Assembly (NCBI GenBank): GCA_045616685.1 | Contig: JAZLHF010000022.1 | Span: 1-64,000, forward strand | DNA from: UBA1764 sp045616685 | GTDB taxonomy: Bacteria; Bacillota; Clostridia; Peptostreptococcales; Anaerovoracaceae | Direction of reading: 5' to 3' | Length of the DNA stretch: 64,000 nucleotides | Shown: positions 16,709 to 25,113 of the stretch, in pieces | How the letters are laid out: each line of letters opens with the position of its first letter | Position numbering within the stretch: the stretch's first letter is position 1 | Translations under genes and position numbers: made by a program | Notes under the pieces: generated by a model | The model's input: the letters and a program-made list of their open reading frames with translations, nothing else | What the model was told of the DNA's origin: nothing | The model's database searches: none

Positions 16709-19392
16709 TAATCTTTCTTAACCTCTTGCATTTCGAATGCTTCAATCACATCACCAATCTTAAGATCATTGAATTTATCGATACCAATACCGCATTCAAA
16801 TCCATTTGCAACTTCCTTAGCATCGTCTTTGAATCTCTTAAGTGATCCTACTTCGCCTTCGTGAATTACAACTCCTTCACGAACAAGTCTAAGTTTTGCA
16901 GTTCTAGTAATCTTTCCGCTAACGACATATGCTCCGGCAATAACTCCAACATTAGGAACCTTAAATGTATCCCTAACTTCGGCTGTACCGAGGACAACTT
17001 CTTTGAATTCAGGATTGAGCATACCCTTAAGAGCAGCTTCAATATCATCAATAATTTCGTAAATAATTCTGTAAGTCCTGATTTCAACCTTGGCAGCATC
17101 AGCCTGAGCCTGAACTGCAGCGCTTGGACGAACATTAAAACCAATGATAACCGCATTTGATGTGCCAGCAAGCATTACATCAGATTCATTAATAGCACCA
17201 ACACCAGTATGTATAATGTTAACCTTAGCATCTTCATTGCGAAGCTTTTCAAGAGACTGTTCAAGAGCCCCAACAGAACCCTGAACGTCGGCTTTAATAA
17301 TTAGGTTAAGTTCCTTAACATCGCCTTCTTCAAGCTGGCTAAAGAGTTTTTCAAGAGAAACAGCACTGCTCTTTGCAAGTACTTCTTCTCTGAGTTTTTC
17401 TTTACGGCGATCTGCAATTTCTCTAGCAGTCTTTTCATCCTTAACTGCATAGAATTCATCGCCTGCTTCTGGCACTTCAGTAAGACCTGTAATTTCTACA
17501 GCTCTGCTTGGGCCTGCTTTCTTAATTGCTTCTCCGCGCCAATTGTTCATAACTCTGATTCTGCCGCATGCAGTACCAGCAACAACAGCCTGTCCAGCCT
17601 GAATAGTTCCCCTTGTAACAAGAAGCGTTGCAATAGGGCCTCTGTTCTTATCAAGCTTAGCCTCAATAACAGTACCTTGCGCAAGTCTGTTTGGATTTGC
17701 TTTAAGTTCAAGCATTTCAGCCTGAAGTAAAATCATTTCCAGAAGTTTATTGATTCCTTCACCAGTTTTAGCCGATACGGGAACACAAATTGTTTCTCCA
17801 CCCCAGTCTTCAATTAAAACACCATTATCAGCAAGGTCCTTCTTTACTCTATCAGGATTTGCTGCTGGTTTATCCATCTTGTTAATAGCAACGATAATTG
17901 GGACATTAGCTGCCTTAGCATGAGAAATTGATTCTATTGTCTGTGGTTTTACAGAGTCATCAGCAGCAACTACAAGAACAGCAATGTCTGTGATATATGC
18001 ACCTCTTGCACGCATTGCGGTAAATGCTTCATGACCAGGAGTATCCAAGAATACAATTCTTTGTCCATTAAAATCAACTTCTGATGCACCAATGTGCTGT
18101 GTAATACCACCAGCTTCTGCGGCAGTAACATTTGTGCTTCTAATAGCATCAAGGATTGAAGTCTTACCATGGTCTACATGACCCATTACAGTAATTACAG
18201 GTGGCCTTGGGAGTAAATCATTTTCCCTATCTTCTGCGAGATCTAATCCTTCCTCTTCTTGAGCTTCATTAACCTTAGCAACTGCTACATTAACGCCAAG
18301 TTCCATACCAAGAAGAACAGCAGTTTCTTCATCAAGGTTTTGGTTAATATTTGCCATAATGCCCATTTTCATCAGGGCCATAATAGCTTCTGAAGTAGTT
18401 TTTTCTACTTGTTCACAGAAACCTGCAACAGTAATAGGAACCTGAATAATTACGCTACCAGCCTCCACGGTTGCTTCAAAAGCTTCCATTTCGTCAACTT
18501 CTTCAACCTTCTCTTTATATTTGCTATGTTTGTTCTTCTTTGTCTTTGCAAGGTCAGCAGGCATAACATCCATATAGTCACGTTTGTCTTTTCTGCCCTT
18601 CTCTTTTCTTCTCTTATCATTACCTTGAGAAGGTTCTGCAGTAAATGCTACAATTTTATCGCCTTTCCCTCTTTGAACATCAGCTTTCTTTCTTGGAGCC
18701 TTTTCTGCATTTTCATTTGGCTTCTTGCCAACATATTCTTTTGGCTTTCTTTTTTCTTTTGGAGCCTGCTTATTATCTCTATTATTTTCTTTCTTAGGTG
18801 CGAGAGCCTCTCTTCTAACAATGTTAGTAGGCTTAGCAACCTTCTGTTTTTCTGCTTCACCTGCTTTTGAAACAATCTTGATGCCGATTTCGGGAGTGTA
18901 ATCAACAACAGATTCTTGTTTCTTGACAGTTTTTGTGGTTTGTTCTTCAGATACAACTTCAGGCGCAGCAACATTAGCCTCTACCTTTTCTGGCACTGGC
19001 GTTTTTACAGCTTCCTTTGTTGGCTCTACAGCAATTTCATGCTTAGCTTCTTTTACAGGTTCTTCAGCTGGCTGCTCAACTATTTTCTTCTTCTGTGGGA
19101 CAGCATTCTTTGGCATTGCCTTTCCAATAGAGCTTGCCTTTGGCATTGCTTTTCCAACTGGAGTTTTAGTAGCAGTTACTTTCTTTTCGGTTGTAGTTGG
19201 TTCTACGGCCTTCTTTGGAACTGCTGGCTTCTTTGGAGCTACAGCTTTCTTTGCTTTGGCTGCCTGGGCTTCAATTATAGCTTTGTCTACGGCTCTTATC
19301 GTAACCTTTGAAGCGCCCTCATCTTTTTTAGCAGATTTTGAACCTGAAGCTTTAACAATCTTTGTTTCAGTCAATTCTTCTTTTTTTGGCAT
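16708..19392 (-). CDS. infB: Translation initiation factor IF-2
   Basis: 894-aa GTPase that brings fMet-tRNA to the 30S subunit. Roughly the first 310 residues are a low-complexity Lys/Ala/Pro/Glu-rich extension typical of bacterial IF-2. Then come the IF2-N domain and the G domain with VMGHVDHGKTS (G1, near 405), DTPGHEAF (G3) and NKMD (G4), followed by domains II-IV. Start ATG 19392 has GGGAGGAT 8 bases upstream. The first 26 bases overlap the end of ylxR in another frame. Confidence 0.97.
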   Translation of the reverse strand: MPKKEELTETKIVKASGSKSAKKDEGASKVTIRAVDKAIIEAQAAKAKKAVAPKKPAVPKKAVEPTTTEKKVTATKTPVGKAMPKASSIGKAMPKNAVPQKKKIVEQPAEEPVKEAKHEIAVEPTKEAVKTPVPEKVEANVAAPEVVSEEQTTKTVKKQESVVDYTPEIGIKIVSKAGEAEKQKVAKPTNIVRREALAPKKENNRDNKQAPKEKRKPKEYVGKKPNENAEKAPRKKADVQRGKGDKIVAFTAEPSQGNDKRRKEKGRKDKRDYMDVMPADLAKTKKNKHSKYKEKVEEVDEMEAFEATVEAGSVIIQVPITVAGFCEQVEKTTSEAIMALMKMGIMANINQNLDEETAVLLGMELGVNVAVAKVNEAQEEEGLDLAEDRENDLLPRPPVITVMGHVDHGKTSILDAIRSTNVTAAEAGGITQHIGASEVDFNGQRIVFLDTPGHEAFTAMRARGAYITDIAVLVVAADDSVKPQTIESISHAKAANVPIIVAINKMDKPAANPDRVKKDLADNGVLIEDWGGETICVPVSAKTGEGINKLLEMILLQAEMLELKANPNRLAQGTVIEAKLDKNRGPIATLLVTRGTIQAGQAVVAGTACGRIRVMNNWRGEAIKKAGPSRAVEITGLTEVPEAGDEFYAVKDEKTAREIADRRKEKLREEVLAKSSAVSLEKLFSQLEEGDVKELNLIIKADVQGSVGALEQSLEKLRNEDAKVNIIHTGVGAINESDVMLAGTSNAVIIGFNVRPSAAVQAQADAAKVEIRTYRIIYEIIDDIEAALKGMLNPEFKEVVLGTAEVRDTFKVPNVGVIAGAYVVSGKITRTAKLRLVREGVVIHEGEVGSLKRFKDDAKEVANGFECGIGIDKFNDLKIGDVIEAFEMQEVKKD

Positions 19393-19567
19393 TAAGTAAA
19401 TCCTCCCGATTTATTTTATTTTTCTTAATGGCAAGTTCAATGCATTTTTCGTCATTGCAAATATACTTGCCCTTGCCTGGCATATTTGGATTAAGCTTTA
19501 TTAGTTCTGGTTTTGCTTTCGACTGCATACATGCTATGCAGCGTCTCATTGGAACAAAGTCACTCAT
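19367..19567 (-). CDS. ylxR: YlxR family RNA-binding protein (RnpM-like)
   Basis: 66-aa DUF448 protein. MRRCIACMQSKAKPELIKL near the start and GKGKYICNDEKCIELAIKKN match the family, whose B. subtilis member has been described as an RNase P modulator. It overlaps the nusA stop by one base and runs 26 bases into infB. Many Firmicutes have an L7Ae-like gene (ylxQ) between ylxR and infB; here it is absent and the two genes overlap instead. It ends in TGA. Confidence 0.9.
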   Translation of the reverse strand: MSDFVPMRRCIACMQSKAKPELIKLNPNMPGKGKYICNDEKCIELAIKKNKINREDLLNAKKRRID

Positions 19568-20799
19568 TATATTAACTGCGCTTTAATAGCTTCAACAATT
19601 TCAACATTCTTCATACCATCTTCAAGTACTACGCAGTTGTCCTCAGCAAACTGAATTAATTCAGACTTCTTCATCTTACTAAATGAAGGAAGTTTGATTG
19701 TTTCAGTATCTTCTGCTTTCTCAACAACTTCACTTGAATCGCCAATGGCATCAAGTCCGCCCATTTCCTCAAACTGTGTATGGCTCTTGATATCAATTTT
19801 CCATGAGCAAAGTCTTGCGGCAAGACGAACGTTTTGACCCTCTTTACCAATTGCTAATGAGAGCTGATAATCTGGGACCACTACTGTAGCAGCTCTTTCT
19901 TCTTCGTTAATAAGAACCATTTCAACCTTAGAGGGACTAAGAGCAGATGAAATTAACTTTCCTGGTTCTTCGCTCCAAGAGATAATATCAATCTTTTCTC
20001 CGCCGAGTTCATCAACTACGGATTGAACCCTCTGCCCTCTTGGACCAACGCAAGCACCAACTGGATCTACGTTTTCATCATATGTGCAAACTGCAATCTT
20101 TGTACGACTGCCTGCTTCACGAGAAATACTCTTAATTTCAACCGTACCATCCTGAATTTCAGGAACTTCAAGCTCAAATAATCGCTTTACAAGTCCTGGA
20201 TGAGTACGTGATAAAAATACCTGAGGGCCCTTTGTTGTCTTTTTAACGTCCATTACATAGACCTTGAGCCTTTGCTGGGATCTATAATGTTCGCCAGGAA
20301 TCTGTTCGTTCTGAGCAAGAATTCCTTCGGCTCTTCCCATATTAATAAATACTACGTCATTAGACACTCTTTGAACTACTCCAGTAACTACTTCTGTCTG
20401 ACGCCCAACATAGTCATCATAAATCATGCCTCTTTCAGTTTCTCTAATTCTCTGAACCACAACTTGCTTTGCGGTCTGAGCAGCAATTCTTCCAAAGTCC
20501 TTAGGGGTTACCTGATATTCTATAACATCGCCAACCTCATATTCTGGATCAACTTCTTGAGCCTCTTCTAAAGAGCACTGCGAAAATTCGTCTTCGACTT
20601 CTTCTACAACGTCACGTCTCATGTAAACGTTGATATCGCCAGTTTCACGATCAATTTCTACACGAACATTCTGAGAAGTACCATAATTTTTCTTGTAAGC
20701 TGAAACTAATGCTGATTCAATAGCATCGATAAGAACATCTTTTGAGATAGCCTTTTCTCTTTCAAGTTCTTCAATAGCTTCAATGAAATCTTTGTTCAT
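19567..20799 (-). CDS. nusA: Transcription termination/antitermination factor NusA
   Basis: 410-aa RNA polymerase accessory factor controlling pausing and termination. An N-terminal polymerase-binding domain (about 1-130) is followed by an S1 domain (VGRQTEVVTGVVQRV, about 135) and two KH domains (DPVGACVGPRGQRVQSVVDELGGEKIDII and LSLAIGKEGQNVRLAARL). The acidic C-terminal tail is short. It is second in the rimP-nusA-ylxR-infB operon. Confidence 0.96.
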   Translation of the reverse strand: MNKDFIEAIEELEREKAISKDVLIDAIESALVSAYKKNYGTSQNVRVEIDRETGDINVYMRRDVVEEVEDEFSQCSLEEAQEVDPEYEVGDVIEYQVTPKDFGRIAAQTAKQVVVQRIRETERGMIYDDYVGRQTEVVTGVVQRVSNDVVFINMGRAEGILAQNEQIPGEHYRSQQRLKVYVMDVKKTTKGPQVFLSRTHPGLVKRLFELEVPEIQDGTVEIKSISREAGSRTKIAVCTYDENVDPVGACVGPRGQRVQSVVDELGGEKIDIISWSEEPGKLISSALSPSKVEMVLINEEERAATVVVPDYQLSLAIGKEGQNVRLAARLCSWKIDIKSHTQFEEMGGLDAIGDSSEVVEKAEDTETIKLPSFSKMKKSELIQFAEDNCVVLEDGMKNVEIVEAIKAQLI

Positions 20800-20816
20800 T
20801 TTATTTTCTCCTTAGT

Positions 20817-21278
20817 TTAGAAAACTACTGCTAAATTTATCTTTGCTATACTATTCATAGCGAGATTAAATTCTTTATCATCAATGTTAAGTGTAAGAAT
20901 ATCGTCCTTAACCCCAACAAGAATTCCACTAAATTCTTTTTTGCCATCTAAAGGCTTATAAAGTTTAACATCAACAAGCGCTCCGGCAAATCTTACAAAA
21001 TCTTTGTCGTTTACAAGCAAGCGATCCATTCCAGGGGAACTTACCTCAAGATAATAATTCTGAGCAATTGGATCTTCTTTATCTAATTTTTCGGACAAAT
21101 ATCTACTAACCTTTTCACAGTCATCTGTTCCAACGGTTAAATATTCGCCTTCGCTAATTTTGTCTACATAAACACGTAAATACCACGTGCCTGCCTCTTT
21201 TATGAATTCAGACCGGGAAAGTTCATAACCATCCATCTCTTCCATCCAAGAAGCAATTAAATCATTTACTTTTGCCAT
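20817..21278 (-). CDS. rimP: Ribosome maturation factor RimP
   Basis: 153-aa 30S maturation factor. Family features: YYLEVSSPGMDRLL in the middle and GTWYLRVYVDK in the N-terminal domain, with an SH3-like C-terminal half (FSGILVGVKDDILTLNID). First gene of the nusA-infB operon, 17 bases before nusA. The leader contains a hairpin at 21293-21317 and a promoter at 21337-21364. Confidence 0.93.
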   Translation of the reverse strand: MAKVNDLIASWMEEMDGYELSRSEFIKEAGTWYLRVYVDKISEGEYLTVGTDDCEKVSRYLSEKLDKEDPIAQNYYLEVSSPGMDRLLVNDKDFVRFAGALVDVKLYKPLDGKKEFSGILVGVKDDILTLNIDDKEFNLAMNSIAKINLAVVF

Positions 21279-21292
21279 TTTTTCAAATAAGA

Positions 21293-21317
21293 AAGAGTTG
21301 ACATCTCGCCAACTCTT
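21293..21317 (-). promoter_or_regulatory. Hairpin in rimP leader, possible attenuator
   Basis: AAGAGTTG (21293-21300) pairs with CAACTCTT (21310-21317). On minus the stem is followed by TTCTT just before rimP, resembling a weak intrinsic terminator ahead of the nusA operon. NusA-dependent autoregulation is possible but inferred. Confidence 0.4.
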
Positions 21318-21336
21318 AGAAATAACGTATTACATC

Positions 21337-21364
21337 ATTATAGTACCATTGAAATACTTGAAAA
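21337..21364 (-). promoter_or_regulatory. Promoter of rimP-nusA-infB operon
   Basis: Minus strand TTTTCA (21359-21364), 16-base spacer, TATAAT (21337-21342). The -35 overlaps the -35 of the divergent pfkA promoter. Confidence 0.6.
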
Positions 21365-21386
21365 TCAAGGGAATTTTTGCTATATT
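21358..21386 (+). promoter_or_regulatory. pfkA promoter
   Basis: TTGAAA (21358-21363), 17-base spacer, TATATT (21381-21386), followed about 38 bases later by the pfkA start with AAGGAG at its ribosome site. Confidence 0.7.
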
Positions 21387-21423
21387 TAATAGGTTAAGAA
21401 AGTCTTTTTTAAGGAGATTTGTA

Positions 21424-22380
21424 ATGAAAATCGCAATTTTGACAAGTGGTGGCGATGCTCCTGGCATGAACGCTGCAATTAGATCGGTAACTAGATGTGC
21501 TTTAACACAAGGGATAACCGTTTATGGCATTCAACGAGGTTTTCAAGGCCTTTTAGATGGAGCATTTCATGAATTAAATTTTAACGATGTAGCAGATAGA
21601 CTTCAACGTGGCGGCACAATGCTTCAAACAGCGCGTTGCAGAGAGTTTAGAACACTTGAAGGTCAAAAAAAAGGATATGAAATTCTCAAGACATTCGGAA
21701 TTGATGCATTAGTAATAATCGGCGGTGATGGCTCATTAGCTGGAGGGCTTTGCCTTTCAAAACTCGGAATGCCTGTTTTCGGCATTCCTGGAACAATCGA
21801 TAACGATCTTGGATACACCGATAGCACAATTGGTTTTGATACAGCTGTTAATACTGTGCTTGACTGCATAAGCAAGATCCGTGATACTAGTTCTTCACAC
21901 GAAAGAACAACTATCATAGAAGTTATGGGTAGAAATTGTGGTGACCTTGCCCTTTTCGCTGGCCTGGCCGGAGGCGCCGAAAGCGTAATCATACCAGAAA
22001 ACGGATATAACATTAACGAAATTTGTCAAAGAATTATTCTTGGTAGAAATCGTGGTAAGCTACATAATATAATTCTTAAAGCTGAAGGTGTTGACATCCC
22101 TGCTGAGGAACTTGCAAAGTTAATTGAAGAAAAGACTGGAGTAGAATCCAGAGCCGTGATTCTTGCATATTTACAACGTGGAGGCTCCCCTACTGCTCGT
22201 GACAGAATTCTAGCATTAAGATGTGGTGAAAAGGCCGTTGAACTTATTGCTCAAGGAAGCACATCAAAAGCAATTGGTTGCTACGGAACAGAAATTGTCG
22301 CAATTGATTTAGAAGATGCTCTTCAGATGAAGCGTGAATTTAACCAGCGCTTATATGATTTGTCTGTAGTATTGTCATAA
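21424..22380 (+). CDS. pfkA: 6-phosphofructokinase, ATP-dependent type
   Basis: 318-aa PfkA that makes fructose-1,6-bisphosphate. ILTSGGDAPGMNAAIR is the ATP-binding start. GGDGS (100-104) and PGTIDNDLG (122-130) carry Gly at the two positions that separate ATP- from PPi-using enzymes. The catalytic TIDND Asp is present and the HERTTIIEVMGRNCGDLA segment is intact. The frame is open 42 codons further, but the ATG at 21424 has AAGGAG upstream and the family N-terminus. It is followed 31 bases later by a second, PPi-type enzyme. Confidence 0.94.
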   Translation: MKIAILTSGGDAPGMNAAIRSVTRCALTQGITVYGIQRGFQGLLDGAFHELNFNDVADRLQRGGTMLQTARCREFRTLEGQKKGYEILKTFGIDALVIIGGDGSLAGGLCLSKLGMPVFGIPGTIDNDLGYTDSTIGFDTAVNTVLDCISKIRDTSSSHERTTIIEVMGRNCGDLALFAGLAGGAESVIIPENGYNINEICQRIILGRNRGKLHNIILKAEGVDIPAEELAKLIEEKTGVESRAVILAYLQRGGSPTARDRILALRCGEKAVELIAQGSTSKAIGCYGTEIVAIDLEDALQMKREFNQRLYDLSVVLS

Positions 22381-22411
22381 ATAAATACTAATATATATTT
22401 TGGAGGAAAAA

Positions 22412-23644
22412 ATGGAACAATTAAAAGGTGCTTGCATTGTTGGACAATCAGGTGGCCCAACATCAGTAATTAATGCATCAATACAAGGCGTCGTTCAGGC
22501 AGCTTTAAATGCAGATTGCATTACTAAAGTTTATGGCGCAGCTCATGGTATCAAAGGAGTTCTTGATGATTGTCTCTACATCATGGACGAAGAAGACCCT
22601 GAAGAAATCAATTTATTACAATTCACACCATCCGCAGCATTAGGTTCATGCCGTTATAAGCTTGCTGATCCTGAAAAAGATGATACAGATTATAAGAGAA
22701 TTCTTGAAATCTTTAAAAAGTATGATGTTCGCTACTTCTTTTATAATGGCGGAAATGATTCTATGGATACTTGTTCAAAGATTTCCCGTTACATGCAGAC
22801 AGTTGGTTACCCTTGCAGAGTAATTGGCGTTCCAAAAACAATTGATAACGACCTCGTAGGCACAGACCACACTCCAGGATATGCTTCAGCAGCTAAGTAC
22901 ATCATTACTTCATGTATGGAAGTTTCAAAAGACTCCCAGGTTTATGATACAGGTATGGTAATCGTAATGGAAATCATGGGAAGAGATGCTGGTTGGCTTA
23001 CAGGCGCAAGCGGGGTTGCTACAGCACTTGGCGATGGCCCGGATCTCATCTACTTACCAGAAACAGATTTCTACATGGATAAGTTCCTGGAAGATGTTAA
23101 GGAAATCTATAAAGCTAAGGAAAATTGCTTCATTGCAGTTTCTGAGGGTATCCACTATCCAGATGGGACTCTCGTTGCAGATACTGGCACAAAGCTTGAT
23201 AGCTTTGGACACGCACAACTTGGTGGCCTTGCAGGACTTTTAGCTAATGAGGTTAAAAATATTATGGACGTTAAGGTTCGTCCAATAGAGCTCTCGCTTC
23301 TCCAAAGATGCGCTTCCCACTGTGCATCTTACACAGACATTTCTGAAGCCAAAAGGGCTGGTTTTGCTGCTGTTGAAGCTGCAACATCAGGCAATAGCGA
23401 CAAGATGGTTGCTTTCAAGTGTGGAAGAAACAAGGGCTACTATTGCGGAACAGAACTTCTTGATCTTGAATATGTTGCAAATAAAGTTAAGACAGTTCCA
23501 AGAGAATGGATTAACGAGGCCGGTAACGGCGTAAAGCAGGAAATGGTTGATTATGTACTTCCTCTTATCAAAGGAGAACCTGAAAGAGTTCTTGAAAATG
23601 GACTTCCAAGATTCTGTAAATTCAAGAGAGTTATCGCAAAGTAA
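22412..23644 (+). CDS. Diphosphate-dependent 6-phosphofructokinase
   Basis: 410-aa member of the long PPi-dependent phosphofructokinase group, which catalyses reversible fructose-6-P + PPi to fructose-1,6-bisP. GGNDS (113-117) and PKTIDND (141-147) carry the Asp and Lys that block ATP and favour PPi. IVMEIMGRDAGWLTGAS is also typical. The ATG at 22412 is the start; TTG at 22400 lies before the TGGAGG ribosome site. It is co-transcribed with pfkA, giving both phosphoryl donors in one operon. The phosphoryl donor is inferred from residues only. Confidence 0.88.
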   Translation: MEQLKGACIVGQSGGPTSVINASIQGVVQAALNADCITKVYGAAHGIKGVLDDCLYIMDEEDPEEINLLQFTPSAALGSCRYKLADPEKDDTDYKRILEIFKKYDVRYFFYNGGNDSMDTCSKISRYMQTVGYPCRVIGVPKTIDNDLVGTDHTPGYASAAKYIITSCMEVSKDSQVYDTGMVIVMEIMGRDAGWLTGASGVATALGDGPDLIYLPETDFYMDKFLEDVKEIYKAKENCFIAVSEGIHYPDGTLVADTGTKLDSFGHAQLGGLAGLLANEVKNIMDVKVRPIELSLLQRCASHCASYTDISEAKRAGFAAVEAATSGNSDKMVAFKCGRNKGYYCGTELLDLEYVANKVKTVPREWINEAGNGVKQEMVDYVLPLIKGEPERVLENGLPRFCKFKRVIAK

Positions 23645-23653
23645 TTAAATAAT

Positions 23654-23680
23654 AAAAGCTGACCTTATTGGTCAGCTTTT
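23654..23680. terminator. Shared terminator of convergent pfk operon and yczE-like gene
   Basis: An 11-bp stem AAAAGCTGACC with a five-base loop and T runs on both sides. The stop codon of the minus-strand gene lies in the loop, so its last codons (KKADQ) are encoded by the hairpin itself. Confidence 0.85.
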
Positions 23681-24303
23681 TTATTACCATAACAAAGTGG
23701 TATTGCAACTACCTTATTATAAAAAGATATAAATGGTCCCAAACAAGACACGCAAATCAATGTTCCAATATTGATTATTCCACCAAGTGAAAATGCAATG
23801 GCTACACTTGTTGCATCAGTAATCATTCTACACCAATGATATTTCATCTTGGCCTTGTGGTGTAGTATTATTGATAGTGAATCATAAGGTGCGATTCCTT
23901 GATCTGCAGTTTGATAGATTGAAGAAGATAAACTCAAAATCAACACCCCAAGAATCATAACAACAAAGCGTCCCCAAAATGCTTCAGGAAAAACAAATCT
24001 GTCCGTTAATATCTTCGTCCAAATTTCTGCAGTAGTTCCTACTCCAAACCAATTTACAAAAGTTCCAGGTCCAATCAATCCCCTATCCCAAATTACTTCA
24101 GCAAGAAAAAAGAAACAGTTTGTAGTAATCATGCCACCAGCAATACCGATACCCAATTTATTGCCAAATGCAATCTGAAGAGATGCAGCAGGACCACATC
24201 CAAGTAAAGATAGGTTAAAAAGGCAGACTCCTAGCCCCATAATAATGATTCCAAAAACCATTACTATAAAGCATCTTCTATTGTACTTTTTAAACAGTTT
24301 CAT
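23665..24303 (-). CDS. YczE/YyaS/YitT-like membrane protein
   Basis: 212-aa integral membrane protein with about five hydrophobic segments. GLGVCLFNLSLLGCGPAASLQIAFGNKLGI is the N-terminal glycine-rich pattern of YczE-like proteins, and the half-repeat DQGIAPYDSLSIIL comes later. Function is not established; some members are linked to antibiotic self-protection or regulator activity. It overlaps the glycerophosphodiesterase gene by 14 bases and probably shares its transcript. Confidence 0.75.
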   Translation of the reverse strand: MKLFKKYNRRCFIVMVFGIIIMGLGVCLFNLSLLGCGPAASLQIAFGNKLGIGIAGGMITTNCFFFLAEVIWDRGLIGPGTFVNWFGVGTTAEIWTKILTDRFVFPEAFWGRFVVMILGVLILSLSSSIYQTADQGIAPYDSLSIILHHKAKMKYHWCRMITDATSVAIAFSLGGIINIGTLICVSCLGPFISFYNKVVAIPLCYGNKKADQ

Positions 24304-25027
24304 TTAAACTTTTAACAAAAGCCTGACAAATATCGGGATAATTACTAATAACACCTTCAACATTCCAATTCTTCATTTGCTGAAGGGCCTTCATATCATT
24401 TATTGTCCATACATTAAGCGGAATACCATACTTCTTACAATCTTTTATAATGTCATCATTCAAGAGTTTTGCATCTGGATGATAGTAATCAAATCCGCAG
24501 TCCTTACAAAAATAACCGGCATTCTGAATAATTTCATTGCACATTAAAGCTCCAGTTTTAGTTGTAGGAGCATATTGTTGAATCTTATAAACAGACATAT
24601 GGTTAAATGACGAATAAATAATTCGGTCTTCAAGATGATATTTTGCTACCATTTCCGCGGTCATTTTTTCAATATCTGGATATGCTATGACACCTGTCTT
24701 AAGTTCAATGTTAGTTACAATGTTAGTATCTTTAATGTAATCAAGATATTCTTCTAAAGTCGGTACTCTTTGAACAGAAACTTCAGGAAATAATACGGAA
24801 GCGTTAAGTTTCTTTAATTCGGTCAAGGTAAAATCCTTAATCCAACCGATTTCATTAGTTGTACGATCAACCTTTTCATCATGCATAATGACAATTTGAT
24901 TGTCTTTTGTAAGTTGAATGTCAAGTTCTATGCCATAGCACCCTGTCTCTACAGCTTTTTCAAAAGCAAGCATTGTATTCTCAGGATACTTACCACTAAA
25001 ACCTCGATGGCCAAATACTTTCATCAT
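24290..25027 (-). CDS. Glycerophosphodiester phosphodiesterase, cytosolic
   Basis: 245-aa GDPD-family enzyme that splits glycerophosphodiesters into sn-glycerol-3-phosphate and an alcohol. Catalytic and metal motifs: FGHRGFSGKYPENT (His-Arg, about 6-19), GIELDIQLTKDNQIVIMHDE (Glu, Asp and His) and a later NIELKTG. No signal peptide, so it acts inside the cell on imported substrate, like UgpQ. It follows an ABC importer operon and lies 4 kb from a GlpA-like dehydrogenase. The first Met could be 25027 or 25024. Confidence 0.92.
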   Translation of the reverse strand: MMKVFGHRGFSGKYPENTMLAFEKAVETGCYGIELDIQLTKDNQIVIMHDEKVDRTTNEIGWIKDFTLTELKKLNASVLFPEVSVQRVPTLEEYLDYIKDTNIVTNIELKTGVIAYPDIEKMTAEMVAKYHLEDRIIYSSFNHMSVYKIQQYAPTTKTGALMCNEIIQNAGYFCKDCGFDYYHPDAKLLNDDIIKDCKKYGIPLNVWTINDMKALQQMKNWNVEGVISNYPDICQAFVKSLNETV

Positions 25028-25046
25028 AACCTCCGTTTATCTAAAA

Positions 25047-25079
25047 GTCCGATTCAGGGCTCGAAGCCATGAATCGGAC
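25047..25079 (-). terminator. Terminator after ABC importer operon
   Basis: GTCCGATTCA (25047-25056) pairs with TGAATCGGAC (25070-25079) in a 10-bp stem. On minus it is followed by TTTT, between the last permease gene and the phosphodiesterase gene. Confidence 0.65.
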
Positions 25080-25113
25080 CTTAAATTCAGATTAATATTT
25101 CATTCTATAACAG

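Noticed and set aside
18409..19399. Large plus-strand frames opposite infB
   Set aside because: They are shadows of the repetitive Lys/Ala-rich IF-2 N-terminal region, with no ribosome site or family match.
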